A DNA stretch of 64,000 bases from SAR202 cluster bacterium (GTDB lineage: Bacteria; Chloroflexota; Dehalococcoidia; Lucifugimonadales; OSU-TB39): positions 1 to 64,000 of the forward strand of contig VFGY01000021.1 in assembly GCA_009392195.1 (NCBI GenBank). The letters are read 5' to 3'. Shown piece by piece: positions 1 through 8,967 of this stretch (position 1 is its first letter; each line of letters begins with the position of its first letter). Below the pieces are notes generated by a model that searched no databases, was not told the origin of the DNA, and saw only the letters and a program-made list of their open reading frames with translations. The translations under genes and the position numbers were made by a program.

Positions 1-680
1 TTGAAGTTTCCTGTATGGCCCAGAAAAGTCTTTTCTCCATTATCGTGATCTTCTGGTTTATATTCGAATATCCAAGGTATATTACCCAACTGTATCCCCG
101 TGACTTTATTTGTTATCGTCCAACCAGTGAAAGCACGTGCACATTCAAACACATCTTTTTCAGTGTAATGTCCTACTCCCAATGAGAATAGTTCAAGTAA
201 TTCTCTGCCCCAGTTCTCGTTTGGTGCTCGCTTGTGATTCTCCTGGTTGTCGAGCCAGAAGATCATCGCAGGGTCTTTAGCTAGCTCTATTAACAAAGTT
301 CTGTAATTACCCATGCCGTGTTCTCTAAACATTTCTATTTGTTTGTACATAGGGTAAGGGTTATTTACTTTGAGATCTCCAGTAGCAAATACATAATGCC
401 AGAAAAGCGCCATCTTTTCCTGAAGATATCTTTGACTGTGGGTCATCCTGTACATCCAATTTAACTTATTATGTTGTGGGCCATACATGACATCGGCGGT
501 TGGATGGTATCTGAAAAACGTCAGTTCATCGTAATCAGGTTGGGATTCTGGGTCCAATAACTGCTCAACTATTTCCTCATAACTTTGTAGTGAAAGAGAT
601 TCCAACAATTCATACGGGGCACCAAAACCAGCCCTTCGCATAAGGTGTTTGATTACTTTGCTTGGTGCTAATTTATTCAT
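1..680 (-). CDS. DUF1800 family protein, 3' end outside the window
   Basis: The minus strand is open from an ATG at 680 to the window edge (226 codons seen), so this is the N-terminal part of a longer protein. It begins MNKLAPSKV and shows the DUF1800 (PF08811) pattern: an RRAGFG motif near residue 14, EKMALFWHYVF in the middle, DPAMIFWLDNQENHK, then PNENWGRELLELFSLGVG followed by ARAFTGWT. DUF1800 proteins are usually 450-600 residues and are often encoded next to a DUF1501 protein; both have unknown function and are sometimes exported. The gene diverges from the protease on its right. The family call is secure; no biochemical role can be given. Confidence 0.85.
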   Translation of the reverse strand, partial: MNKLAPSKVIKHLMRRAGFGAPYELLESLSLQSYEEIVEQLLDPESQPDYDELTFFRYHPTADVMYGPQHNKLNWMYRMTHSQRYLQEKMALFWHYVFATGDLKVNNPYPMYKQIEMFREHGMGNYRTLLIELAKDPAMIFWLDNQENHKRAPNENWGRELLELFSLGVGHYTEKDVFECARAFTGWTITNKVTGIQLGNIPWIFEYKPEDHDNGEKTFLGHTGNF

Positions 681-903
681 AGTTAAGTCCAATTAAATTG
701 CTTAAATAGTAATTTTGAACAGTATACATCAATCGTCAGGGAATATGTCAAAAATTAATATTGGATGCATGTTTAGGATTTTTATATTATTCAAACGGAA
801 CCGTGCAGGGTCAATAGAGGGTTAATTATGGGTGGCCAGCGTTCTAGGTTGTATAATTAATATAGATACTTTCATATGTTTTTTCATTTTCGTTCAACTA
901 AAA

Positions 904-2982
904 ATGTATAGAAACCTTAATTTTAAATTCAAATTTGGATTCTTTATACTCCTGTTTATTGCGCATGGGTTTGCATTATCTTGTTCAGATACAAATGCTC
1001 TTGAAATTGATATTGAAGCAACCGTTCAGGCTCGAATCGATGAAGAAATAACTAACAGGGAAATGATCGCAATTCAAAAGGCGGAGATTGCAAATTCTGT
1101 GCAAGCTACCGTACAGGCTGTTAACGAACAAAATAAACTTCTTTTGTTAACCCCAAGTCCTGTTTCAGGTATACAAGATTCAAATGCCAAAACTGTTGAA
1201 TCTAATCCCAATTCTCCTACTCCAACTACGTTGTCTGTTACCGATTTAATTGTTGCCGAAACACCTGAGCCTACACCGACTGTGATTCCAACTGTAACTC
1301 CAACTCCAATTCCAACTGTAACTCCAACTCCAATTCCAACTCCAATTCCAACTGTAACTCCGACGCATTCACCAAATGTAATTGAAGAGGGTAACAAAAC
1401 TTATGAAAAAGCCAAAGAAGTATATAGTGTGTCTGACGTGGTCGCTATTGCAAGCCAATCAGTTGTTCGTATAGAAATAGATATGGGTAATGGCAAAGTG
1501 GGGATTGGTTCTGGATTCGTGATAAGAGAGGATGGACTTCTTGTAACAAATAGCCATGTTGTAAATAGTAATACTGTTGCCATGATTACATTAAGTAATG
1601 GCATAAAAAAAACGGGTCAAGTATTGGTAACCGATAAAAAATCAGATTTGGCTTTGATAAAAATCGATGCTCAAAATTTGGACACATTAGAATTTGGTAA
1701 TAGCAGTGAACTGTTACTTGGTCAAGAGATAATTGTTATCGGATATCCAAAGGGATTAGTTGGCTCTGCCACAATAACAAAAGGGTTAGTTTCAGCAATT
1801 AGGGAAAATTTATTTGGTCTCAATTCTGTTATTCAGACTGATGCTGCACTTAATCCCGGAAATAGCGGTGGACCTATGTTGGATTTGTCAGGAAAAGTTA
1901 TTGGAGTAGCTCAAGCGAAGATTACTGATTCAGAAGGTTTAAATTTAGGCATTCCTTCTGATGAAGTACAACCTGTTATTGCCAATTGGTTAAAATCATA
2001 CGATGAAGGAAATATTGTCGTATCTGAATTAAAAGAAAATAACGAACTTGATCTGTCATTAAAAAACAATCAAGGATCAATTACTGGTGATATTTATACT
2101 AATTCCAAATATTGGTATTCAGTAGAAATACCATCTGGATGGGAAATAGATTACGCTAATCCAGATTTCGTACATATATTTCCAGATAATAAGGGTTTTG
2201 ATTATGAAAGTTCAGGTTTACTGATAACTTCTAGGACTATAGATTCAGACAAATATCCAACGATTGAATCATATGCAAGAGATTGGACAATCGGACCAGG
2301 CAATAATGTATCTTCATTCAATATTGATAGTCACTTGGTATTACCTCATTTATATCCAGTGCAAGCAGACCAATATCTAATATCTTATTCCCTAGGTAGA
2401 AACTATTTGAAAAAGCGTAGAGATATCCGATATCTTTTGGGTAGGCATGTTATTACAGTCACTGCCTTTGCTCCTGCTTTAAACTGGACGAGTACTAACA
2501 ATATATTTAATGCTATGATCAGTAGCCAAAATTCATTTGATCCTACATCTTATACTAATGCCCAATATAACTATTCTGTTTCATATCCCCAACATTGGAA
2601 GAAGCACCCGTCTGAAATGATTGGTGGATATAAAGTAGCCGACACTGAGAGTTCTTTGGAATTAAGAGTTTTGATTTATGACAATGAAGGATATCGATTC
2701 ATATCTGAATATGCTGAAGCTAAAGGTGTAGCATTTAGCGATGATACTTCTAATGGCAAAATATTATCTAAGCACGTAGCTTATGCAACTAGAATGAACC
2801 CAAGCTATCGTATAGATTACCAATATGAATATAGAGGAGATTCAATTAGAGGAGCATCTTTAGTAACGCTAACAGATTCCAAAGCGATATGGGTATTTGT
2901 TAAAACATTAAGTGAAGAATGGGACGATTTAAGTCCCATAGTTGATCAATTGCTTATAAGATTTTTAGTAGAAAATCAATGA
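904..2982 (+). CDS. Lipoprotein-type trypsin-like (HtrA/S1C) serine protease with two C-terminal repeat domains
   Basis: I start at ATG 904 because it places a signal peptide (FKFKFGFFILLFIAHG) before a lipobox-like ALSC with Cys27; an in-frame GTG at 832 would put another hydrophobic stretch in front. Order: signal, alanine/glutamate-rich helix, Pro/Thr-rich linker (about residues 118-158), protease domain with the triad His218 (TNSHVV), Asp248 (SDLAL) and Ser321 (NPGNSGGP), then about 300 residues without a recognisable PDZ domain. The C-terminal part holds two related segments opening with YWYSVEIPSGW and YNYSVSYPQHW, which resemble a PsbP/Mog1-like fold. It probably cleaves misfolded or surface proteins outside the membrane. 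It converges on crcB with a 9-base gap. Confidence 0.82.
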   Translation: MYRNLNFKFKFGFFILLFIAHGFALSCSDTNALEIDIEATVQARIDEEITNREMIAIQKAEIANSVQATVQAVNEQNKLLLLTPSPVSGIQDSNAKTVESNPNSPTPTTLSVTDLIVAETPEPTPTVIPTVTPTPIPTVTPTPIPTPIPTVTPTHSPNVIEEGNKTYEKAKEVYSVSDVVAIASQSVVRIEIDMGNGKVGIGSGFVIREDGLLVTNSHVVNSNTVAMITLSNGIKKTGQVLVTDKKSDLALIKIDAQNLDTLEFGNSSELLLGQEIIVIGYPKGLVGSATITKGLVSAIRENLFGLNSVIQTDAALNPGNSGGPMLDLSGKVIGVAQAKITDSEGLNLGIPSDEVQPVIANWLKSYDEGNIVVSELKENNELDLSLKNNQGSITGDIYTNSKYWYSVEIPSGWEIDYANPDFVHIFPDNKGFDYESSGLLITSRTIDSDKYPTIESYARDWTIGPGNNVSSFNIDSHLVLPHLYPVQADQYLISYSLGRNYLKKRRDIRYLLGRHVITVTAFAPALNWTSTNNIFNAMISSQNSFDPTSYTNAQYNYSVSYPQHWKKHPSEMIGGYKVADTESSLELRVLIYDNEGYRFISEYAEAKGVAFSDDTSNGKILSKHVAYATRMNPSYRIDYQYEYRGDSIRGASLVTLTDSKAIWVFVKTLSEEWDDLSPIVDQLLIRFLVENQ
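1284..1362 (+). repeat. Short tandem repeat coding the Pro/Thr linker of the protease
   Basis: Imperfect 6- and 12-base units (CCAACT, CCAATT, GTAACT) are iterated and encode alternating TPTPIP and PTVTPT. The block sits between the N-terminal helix and the protease domain. It looks like a slippage-prone, extended linker spanning the space between lipid anchor and catalytic domain. Confidence 0.8.
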
Positions 2983-2991
2983 GTTGATTTA

Positions 2992-3363
2992 TCAAGATAC
3001 TTGGTTGCCTAAATGAAATCCTGCATAGGCTGCAATGAGCCCGAAAATTATGCTTAAGACAATATTTATTGAAGCTTTTACGTATTGGCCAGATTGCCAA
3101 AGTGTAAGACTTGTAACTGTTAACGTAGAGAACGTTGTGTATGAGCCTAGGAACCCTATAGTGATAGCATCTCTAACCGCGTTAGAGAAATTCAGCTTAT
3201 AAGTTGAAATAGAAATCAAAATCCCCAGAATGAATGATCCAGATATATTTACTAGAAATGTACCGAAAATATTTTCCATTCCAAAATAGAGTGTTAATTT
3301 ATCGATGCTATATCTTGTTAAAGCACCACTGGCTCCACCTATCGCAATTAACAAATAGCTCAT
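2992..3363 (-). CDS. crcB: Fluoride ion channel/exporter CrcB (Fluc)
   Basis: This 123-residue, four-helix membrane protein has the Fluc signatures: GGASGALTRY (residues 9-18), GTFLVNISGSF (34-44, including Asn39) and GSYTTFSTLT (73-82). Fluc proteins form dual-topology dimers that let fluoride leave the cytoplasm. Only one copy is present, which fits a homodimer. The length is normal for the family. I looked for a fluoride riboswitch in the 164 bases upstream and saw none. Confidence 0.93.
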   Translation of the reverse strand: MSYLLIAIGGASGALTRYSIDKLTLYFGMENIFGTFLVNISGSFILGILISISTYKLNFSNAVRDAITIGFLGSYTTFSTLTVTSLTLWQSGQYVKASINIVLSIIFGLIAAYAGFHLGNQVS

Positions 3364-3527
3364 ATTATTCCTTTTTTATGATTGTAAGAGGTGCATCTTT
3401 TATATTTTTGATTATATACAATTTGAAATATCATTGGTGTAAAACTGCTTAAAGTTTTTTACAAGTAATGTTACGATAATTCCACGGTATTGCATAATTC
3501 GAATAATAATTGTTGGTGGATTAAACC

Positions 3528-4490
3528 ATGAATAGAATTCTTGTAACTGGTGCATGTGGCCAAATTGGTTCCGAATTGGTGCCTGAATTAAGAAATAAGT
3601 ATGGTGCAGAGAACGTAGTTGCCTCTGGTCATATAACAACTCCTTCCGAAGATATTAAAAACGGCGGTCCTTATATTGAAGTTGATGTGACTAATTATGA
3701 AGAGATTAATGAATCTATAAAACATCATAAAATTGATACTGTATATCATTTAGCGTCTATCTTATCTGCTTTAGCAGAATCAAAGCGCCGAATAGCATAT
3801 GAAGTTAATTTTACTGGGTTAAACAATGTTCTTGAGAGTGGAGTTGAAAATAAACTAGAAAGAGTTATGGTAGTGAGTTCAATAGGGGCTTTTGGACCTG
3901 AAACGCCAGGTGCTAATACTCCCAATGAGACTATACAAAAACCTACAACTCATTATGGGATATCAAAAGTATTCACAGAATTATTAGGAAATTATTTTTC
4001 CGTCAAATTAGGTCTTGATGTAAGGGGAGTTCGATTACCCGGAATAATAAGTTGGAAAGTTGAACCAACTGCGGGCACAACTGACTATGCTGTAGAGATT
4101 TTTTATAAAGCGTTGCAAAATAATTATTACGTTTGTCCACTTGGTCCTGATACCAGATTACCTATGATGTATATGCCCGATGCTATATCTGCTTTAATGA
4201 ACTTAGCTGACGCTGAGGGTACTAATTTGAAACACCATGCTGATTTTAATGTGAATGCTATGAGTTTTACTCCAAAAGAACTTGCTGAAGCAATTCGTAG
4301 TCGATTGCCTGATTTTCGTATTGAATATGATATTGATCCATTAAGACAGGGGATAGCTGATTCTTGGCCAGATAAATTGGATGATACTGTAGCTAGAGAT
4401 GAATGGGGATGGTCTCCTAAATTTGGACTAGATGAGTTGGTTGATGATATGATCAAAAATCTTTCAATTAAATTAAATCAGAAGGTTTAG
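3528..4490 (+). CDS. SDR-type L-threonine 3-dehydrogenase
   Basis: An extended-SDR protein of 320 residues. It has the NAD site GACGQIG (8-14), Tyr143-x3-Lys147 (HYGISK), and the blocks PGIISWK, GTTDYAVEIFY, LPMMYMPDAI, MSFTPKEL and IADSWP. These are characteristic of the GalE-like L-threonine dehydrogenase subfamily, which oxidises threonine to 2-amino-3-ketobutyrate with NAD. That intermediate is normally cleaved by Kbl or decarboxylates to aminoacetone; no kbl gene is in view. The gene stands alone, with a perfect 7-bp-stem hairpin eight bases after its stop. The start is ATG; the Shine-Dalgarno signal is weak. Confidence 0.87.
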   Translation: MNRILVTGACGQIGSELVPELRNKYGAENVVASGHITTPSEDIKNGGPYIEVDVTNYEEINESIKHHKIDTVYHLASILSALAESKRRIAYEVNFTGLNNVLESGVENKLERVMVVSSIGAFGPETPGANTPNETIQKPTTHYGISKVFTELLGNYFSVKLGLDVRGVRLPGIISWKVEPTAGTTDYAVEIFYKALQNNYYVCPLGPDTRLPMMYMPDAISALMNLADAEGTNLKHHADFNVNAMSFTPKELAEAIRSRLPDFRIEYDIDPLRQGIADSWPDKLDDTVARDEWGWSPKFGLDELVDDMIKNLSIKLNQKV

Positions 4491-4497
4491 CTGTAAA

Positions 4498-4513
4498 TAT
4501 CAGCGTGCTGATA
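4498..4513. other. Perfect inverted repeat after the threonine dehydrogenase gene
   Basis: TATCAGC-GT-GCTGATA is a 7-bp perfect dyad eight bases after the stop codon. No T-run follows on either strand, so it is not a standard intrinsic terminator. It could be a weak transcript-end hairpin or a protein site for the next gene, which starts at 4634. Confidence 0.4.
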
Positions 4514-4633
4514 AAATCGTTGTAATTGCGTATTCAGATGGTTGTTTCAAGTATGGTTACTTTGGTTATAATTTATATTGATTATCAAATTATTTGATGT
4601 TCATTTCTTAAACAATCTTAAACGTGGTGTGAA

Positions 4634-5659
4634 TTGATAAGAGTTGGCATAATAGGAGCCGGTAATAGTTTAATAGAAACCCACATTCCTAGATTATCTA
4701 GGATGCCTAATGTTACGCTTAGTGGTATTTCTAATCGGACTATAAAGTCAGCTGAAATAGTGGCTGAGAAATTTCAAATTCAAAATGTGTTTTCTAGTTG
4801 GATTGAATTAGTAGAATCCGATGAAGTAGATGCTGTTATTATTGGCACTTGGCCCTACACCCATAAAGATATGGTGATAGCTAGTTTAAATAATCGTAAA
4901 CATGTCTTAACTCAAGCAAGAATGGCAATGAATTTAAAGCAAGCTCGTGAAATGCTTGCAGCATCCTTGCAGTATCCTGAATTGATTGCCCAAATAGTAC
5001 CTACGCATACTCCTACTATTTTAGAAGAAAAAACTATAATTGATTTGATTAGTAATGGATTTGTTGGGGACTTAGCTTATATCGATGCGGTTCAAAATAA
5101 CGGGTTTCATAGTCATGAAGATAGTCCTTTTTGGAGGAAGAATAGTGATTTAAGCGGATATAATATTATGAGTTTGGGTCAAATGGCAGAAGGAATCATT
5201 AGATTGTTTGGGTCGTTTTCTTCGGTAGCTGCAATCACTAAATTATATAATCCTAGAGTTGTGTTTAAAGATGGAAGTAGTAGGTTGGCTACAATACCAG
5301 ATCACGTAGAAGTTATTTGTGAATTAAATTCGGGTATAACTGCGCATTTGAAATGTAGTGACGTCGTTGGTTTATCTTCAAGTCAATTACTGATATTTGG
5401 TACAAATGGAATATTGAGATTCGATTATGATTCGAAAAATTTATATGGTAAACAGAAAAATGAAGAGTTTTTGCGCCAAATAGAAATACCAGGTCAAGTA
5501 GAACAAGAATTTGATGTTGCTGATAGGTTTATAGAAGCGATTATGGGAAATATAGATGTTTCACACACAACCTTTGAAGAGGGAGTGAAATACATGGAAT
5601 TTACTGAAGCAGTATCAATAAGTTCCAATTATGGTGAAACTATTCAGTTGCCACTTTAA
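4634..5659 (+). CDS. Gfo/Idh/MocA-family oxidoreductase, EKP lysine replaced
   Basis: A 341-residue protein starting at TTG, directly before the Rossmann motif VGIIGAGNS (residues 4-12). GTWPYTHKDM (71-80) and the C-terminal alpha/beta half (MSLGQMAEGIIRLFG) match Gfo/Idh/MocA enzymes, which oxidise or reduce sugars and cyclitols with NAD(P). Where the family normally has the catalytic E-K-P there is T-Q-A-R (93-96), so the usual lysine is missing. The gene converges on the PhyH/IolE-like/SDR group; together they look like a module for breaking down a cyclitol or sugar-acid compound. Family call good; substrate unknown. Confidence 0.8.
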   Translation: MIRVGIIGAGNSLIETHIPRLSRMPNVTLSGISNRTIKSAEIVAEKFQIQNVFSSWIELVESDEVDAVIIGTWPYTHKDMVIASLNNRKHVLTQARMAMNLKQAREMLAASLQYPELIAQIVPTHTPTILEEKTIIDLISNGFVGDLAYIDAVQNNGFHSHEDSPFWRKNSDLSGYNIMSLGQMAEGIIRLFGSFSSVAAITKLYNPRVVFKDGSSRLATIPDHVEVICELNSGITAHLKCSDVVGLSSSQLLIFGTNGILRFDYDSKNLYGKQKNEEFLRQIEIPGQVEQEFDVADRFIEAIMGNIDVSHTTFEEGVKYMEFTEAVSISSNYGETIQLPL

Positions 5660-5670
5660 ATAAAAATGGA

Positions 5671-6480
5671 TCATATATATCCAATATACTTTAGTCTGTC
5701 TATCCAAAATTGTCTGGTTTTGTTATTACCCTTGTTGTTGGTCCATTCGGGATGTCTTGCCAATAAAGGGAAAGTAGCTCGGGCCTGTTTTTCTTGTTGA
5801 ACCGCTTGTACAGCTGAAGCTAATTCTTCTTTGGTTTTAGGATTTTTGAAATAACCAAGTGTTACGAGTCTTCTATCTTCCGAGCCACCGTAGCTACCAT
5901 GCCATAAGTGATTATCAAACATAATTACATCACCCAGTTCAATTCTAGTGTTATAGGCAGGAATTTCATTTACATCTAAGCCGCCGGAATCTGTTTTCAT
6001 TTCTGAAATGTTAAAAGATTCTTTTAAACGAATTTTTTTGAAGTCAGAATGTAGAGGTTCTTTATGAGACCCTGGTATAACTCGGAGGGCTCCCGTGTTT
6101 TCATTCAAACTTTGAAGATATACTCCGAATTTCAATCCTTTCCAATGTTTAGCTTGGGTATCTGGGTGCCAATCAGTTCTATTCCCTGAAAACGAATTAG
6201 CTGAACTAAATGACCCAATTGCTTCACCTTCCAATACTTGATTTGCTATATCTAAAAATTTGTCTTGTTCTAATATTGATGCTAAATATGGAGTATCGGG
6301 ACCCATATTCCACCAATTTAGCTGTTTCCTAAAACTTGTCCGTTCTGTTTGGTTTTCTGCACGAGTTAATCCAGTTTCAAATTCTGAGGTCATTACTTGA
6401 ATCTCTTTTTGGTCCAACATATTTTTCATTAAGATGAAACCAAAGATTTCATAATGGGTCATGTCTTGTTTAGAAAGCAT
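5671..6480 (-). CDS. Phytanoyl-CoA dioxygenase (PhyH) family Fe(II)/2-oxoglutarate oxygenase
   Basis: This 269-residue protein has the PhyH facial triad: His105-x-Asp107 (DWHPDTQAKHW) and the distal His194 (HLWHGSYG), with Arg203/Arg204 nearby as the likely 2-oxoglutarate anchor. Between them lies the core block TGALRVIPGSH. PhyH-family oxygenases hydroxylate a wide range of small molecules using O2, Fe(II) and 2-oxoglutarate; the substrate cannot be read from the sequence. It is first in map order of a minus-strand run with the TIM-barrel isomerase and the SDR, so it may add a hydroxyl that those enzymes then process. Confidence 0.88.
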   Translation of the reverse strand: MLSKQDMTHYEIFGFILMKNMLDQKEIQVMTSEFETGLTRAENQTERTSFRKQLNWWNMGPDTPYLASILEQDKFLDIANQVLEGEAIGSFSSANSFSGNRTDWHPDTQAKHWKGLKFGVYLQSLNENTGALRVIPGSHKEPLHSDFKKIRLKESFNISEMKTDSGGLDVNEIPAYNTRIELGDVIMFDNHLWHGSYGGSEDRRLVTLGYFKNPKTKEELASAVQAVQQEKQARATFPLLARHPEWTNNKGNNKTRQFWIDRLKYIGYI

Positions 6481-6545
6481 GATTTTATTTCTCCTAATAT
6501 TATTGAGTGGTTAAATGATTTTTATTATTTGCATGTAATTTATTT

Positions 6546-7436
6546 TCATCCTAATCCAATCTCACTAAGGTAATGACGCGTTTTCATAGCAATCTTTAGT
6601 GGCACATCATGATCTGGTTTATACATATCTTGTTCAACTGTAATGACTCCGTTGTAGTTATGTTTCTTAACACTTTTTGAAAAATTTGAGATATCGATTG
6701 TACCTTTATATGGTTCACAAAAAACTTTTTTTGAAACTGCCTCTATCATGGCTGATTTTTTATCTTTAATTTCACTCAATATTTTTAAATTCACGTTTTT
6801 TAAATGGATATATGGTATGCGATGGTGATATTTTTCAAAAAATGAAATTGGATCACCTCCTCTATATGCGTGGTGCCCTGTATCAAGTAGTAGCGATATA
6901 AGGTTAGGGTCAGTACATTCAAGGAACTTTTCTATATGCGATTCTGTTTCTATATGTGTTTCCGCGTGAGGATGAAAGACTGTTTTTAAATTGTAGTACT
7001 CTTTAGCCTTTTGTGAAAATAGTTGAGAGTTTTCTATAAATATTTTCCATTGGTCGTCGTTCAATATTTCCTCAGTTTTATTCAATCCTGTGTGCCAATC
7101 TCTGTAGAAATCATCGATTAATACTATGTATAAAGCGTTTAATTCGGCTCCTAATTCACCAGTTTTAAGTAATGCTGTATGAATGTCTTTCCAGTCTGCT
7201 ATTGAGTCTAAGTGGCCAGCCATCACTGTTACAGCAGAAAGCTTTAAGTTGACTTTTGCAAGTTCTTCTTTTAAAAGGATTGGGTCAGTAGGGAAATATC
7301 CTATAGGGCCGAGTTCTGTATATTCATACCCTGCTTGTGCTATCTCACTGATGCATTGTTTCCAGTCAATCTGTGATGGATTGTTGGGTCCTGAAATTCC
7401 CCAAGAATCAGGTCCTGTTCCAATCTTAATTACCAT
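6546..7436 (-). CDS. IolE-like sugar phosphate isomerase/epimerase (xylose-isomerase-like TIM barrel)
   Basis: 296 residues beginning IKIGTGPDSWGI, the opening typical of inosose dehydratase (IolE)-like members of the AP-endonuclease-2/xylose isomerase superfamily. Metal-site blocks are present: FHPHAETHIE, LLLDTGHHAYRGGDP, IPYIHLKN and a late VITVEQD. Such enzymes use a divalent metal to isomerise, epimerise or dehydrate sugars and cyclitols. It lies between the PhyH and SDR genes on the same strand. An inosose dehydratase role is attractive beside a Gfo/Idh/MocA protein and an SDR, but no iolB, iolC, iolD or iolG neighbours confirm it. Confidence 0.82.
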   Translation of the reverse strand: MVIKIGTGPDSWGISGPNNPSQIDWKQCISEIAQAGYEYTELGPIGYFPTDPILLKEELAKVNLKLSAVTVMAGHLDSIADWKDIHTALLKTGELGAELNALYIVLIDDFYRDWHTGLNKTEEILNDDQWKIFIENSQLFSQKAKEYYNLKTVFHPHAETHIETESHIEKFLECTDPNLISLLLDTGHHAYRGGDPISFFEKYHHRIPYIHLKNVNLKILSEIKDKKSAMIEAVSKKVFCEPYKGTIDISNFSKSVKKHNYNGVITVEQDMYKPDHDVPLKIAMKTRHYLSEIGLG

Positions 7437-7488
7437 AATACATTTCTTTAATTTTAATGATTATAGATGAATACACGTTTTTCATATT

Positions 7489-8247
7489 TCATTTTGTGGT
7501 AAAAGCTCCATCAACGGGTATAACAGCACCTGTGAGTGAATCTGGAGATTGCGTACACAGCCAAAGTATTGTTTGAGCAATTTCTTCAGGTTCGACCAAA
7601 CGTTCGGTGGGGTGTCTTAATCGGATAGATTTTTCTTTAGATTCGTCATCTATCATGTTCTTGATTAAATCAGTTCTTGTCCATCCAGGTGATATCGCAT
7701 TTATTGAGATGCCATTTTTTGCGTATTCTAGAGCAGCAGTTTTTGTGATTCCAATCACTCCGTGTTTGGCTGCTACATAAGCAGATGCATTCGGTAAACC
7801 GACTATTCCAGCTATTGATGATATATTGACTATTCTTCCTGACCCATTTGCAACCATTTTAGTGATTTGATATTTCATTGAGATAAAGACGCCGGTTAAA
7901 TTAATTTCGATAAGTTTATTCCAATCGCTTATTGAATAAGAATGCGTTAATTCCCTTGCACCGGCTATACCAGCGCTATTAACTCCAATATCTAGACCTC
8001 CGTAAAGTTCGATACATTTATTAACAGCTTTTTCCATTTGGTCTGGTTGCGATACATCTACTTTCTCAAAAAAACTTTCTCCACCGGATTTTATTATGTG
8101 ATCTGCTGTATTTTGTCCGCTAACGGAATCAAAATCTATCAAAAAAGTTTTTACTCCATGTTGTGCCAGCAATATTGATGCATGTTTGCCAATTCCAGAG
8201 CCTGCGCCGGTAATAATCGCGACTTGTGAGTCAGGGGTTTTTGTCAT
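7489..8247 (-). CDS. Short-chain dehydrogenase/reductase (classical SDR)
   Basis: A 252-residue classical SDR: cofactor loop TGAGSGIG (13-20), NSAGI (90-94), catalytic Ser143/Ser144, Tyr157 and Lys161 (YVAAK), and the C-terminal SLTGAVIPVDGAFTT end. Asp38 and Asp40 (LIDFD) after the second strand suggest NAD rather than NADP. It is probably the first gene of the run SDR, IolE-like, PhyH read leftward, with gaps of about 50-65 bases. It probably interconverts an alcohol and a ketone in that pathway; substrate not predictable. Confidence 0.9.
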   Translation of the reverse strand: MTKTPDSQVAIITGAGSGIGKHASILLAQHGVKTFLIDFDSVSGQNTADHIIKSGGESFFEKVDVSQPDQMEKAVNKCIELYGGLDIGVNSAGIAGARELTHSYSISDWNKLIEINLTGVFISMKYQITKMVANGSGRIVNISSIAGIVGLPNASAYVAAKHGVIGITKTAALEYAKNGISINAISPGWTRTDLIKNMIDDESKEKSIRLRHPTERLVEPEEIAQTILWLCTQSPDSLTGAVIPVDGAFTTK

Positions 8248-8353
8248 TCAATGCCTCTGAGTGTTAAATGTTGATAACAATTAAGAATAAATAATAACAC
8301 TATAGCAAGTTATTAAGTCAAACATTTAATGAGTTTTGGGACGCCGCTAAAAG

Positions 8354-8794
8354 CTATTCGTCTTCAGGAAAGTGGTAAAATTGGATTTCGTTTTTATCAT
8401 AACCTTGTTCTTCAATTGAAGAGTCCGGCATTTCATCCAATATACTCCCAGCGTATATTTCTCTGAGTGCTTTGTGGATTTTTAATTTTATATTTAACCC
8501 GACTGGCTCTTTGTTATATATTGCGTTTGAGTTAGATATTTCTCTAAGAAGCCATAGTTCCGATTCAGTTAATTGAACTGGTGCTTTTGCGTGTTTTCCA
8601 GCTCGTTGCTGTTCATGAGCTTCTATAAGGGCACCACCCAATTTTGATAACAGTTCAGCACTTGCGGCGGCTCCTGCACTTGGTGCTACAACACGATGAA
8701 CATATTTAGATAGATCGCTGTCATCCAATTCTCTATGTAAGGTCAAGGAGTCATCAACAAAACATAGTTCATTTTTGGTTAACTCTATTTGCAT
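8354..8794 (-). CDS. Conserved-looking protein of unknown function
   Basis: I do not recognise this 146-residue protein. It has no signal peptide or membrane segment. It starts MQIELTKNEL, has an alanine-rich stretch (PSAGAAASAELLSKLGG, residues 38-54), then a second half (PVQLTESELWLLREI, 71-85) that echoes the first with the similar phrase ELTKNELCFVDD, and an acidic tail ending FPEDE. Codon use and composition match the neighbours and the gene fits between intergenic regions, so I think it is real. It is a single gene on the minus strand. The two LTxxEL phrases hint at an internal duplication. Confidence 0.6.
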   Translation of the reverse strand: MQIELTKNELCFVDDSLTLHRELDDSDLSKYVHRVVAPSAGAAASAELLSKLGGALIEAHEQQRAGKHAKAPVQLTESELWLLREISNSNAIYNKEPVGLNIKLKIHKALREIYAGSILDEMPDSSIEEQGYDKNEIQFYHFPEDE

Positions 8795-8938
8795 GACGGC
8801 ACCAACCTTAACTGAATTTATCTAACTTAATCTATCTAGCGATAATAACATATTTATAGTTATATTGTTAGTAATAAAATTTTGAATCAAACTCCACCAT
8901 CAATACCGACAAATATAAATATGCAACTTGTAGATGTA

Positions 8939-8967
8939 TTGGTTGTGAGATAAGTTTAATGTATAAT
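8939..8967 (+). promoter_or_regulatory. Candidate sigma-70-type promoter for the 9059 lipoprotein gene
   Basis: TTGGTT (8939-8944) and a perfect TATAAT (8962-8967) are 17 bases apart. This would give a leader of about 85 bases before the ATG at 9059. The -35 matches only three of six consensus bases and the region is AT-rich, so this is tentative. Confidence 0.35.

Noticed and set aside
1284..1362. Possible CRISPR-like repeat array
   Set aside because: Units of 6-12 bases in frame with a coding linker, with no spacers.
1074..1397. Antisense frame with glycine/valine repeats
   Set aside because: It is the mirror of the Pro/Thr linker repeat in the protease gene.
3364..3527. Fluoride riboswitch before crcB
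   Set aside because: No crcB-motif pseudoknot elements are seen in the upstream bases.
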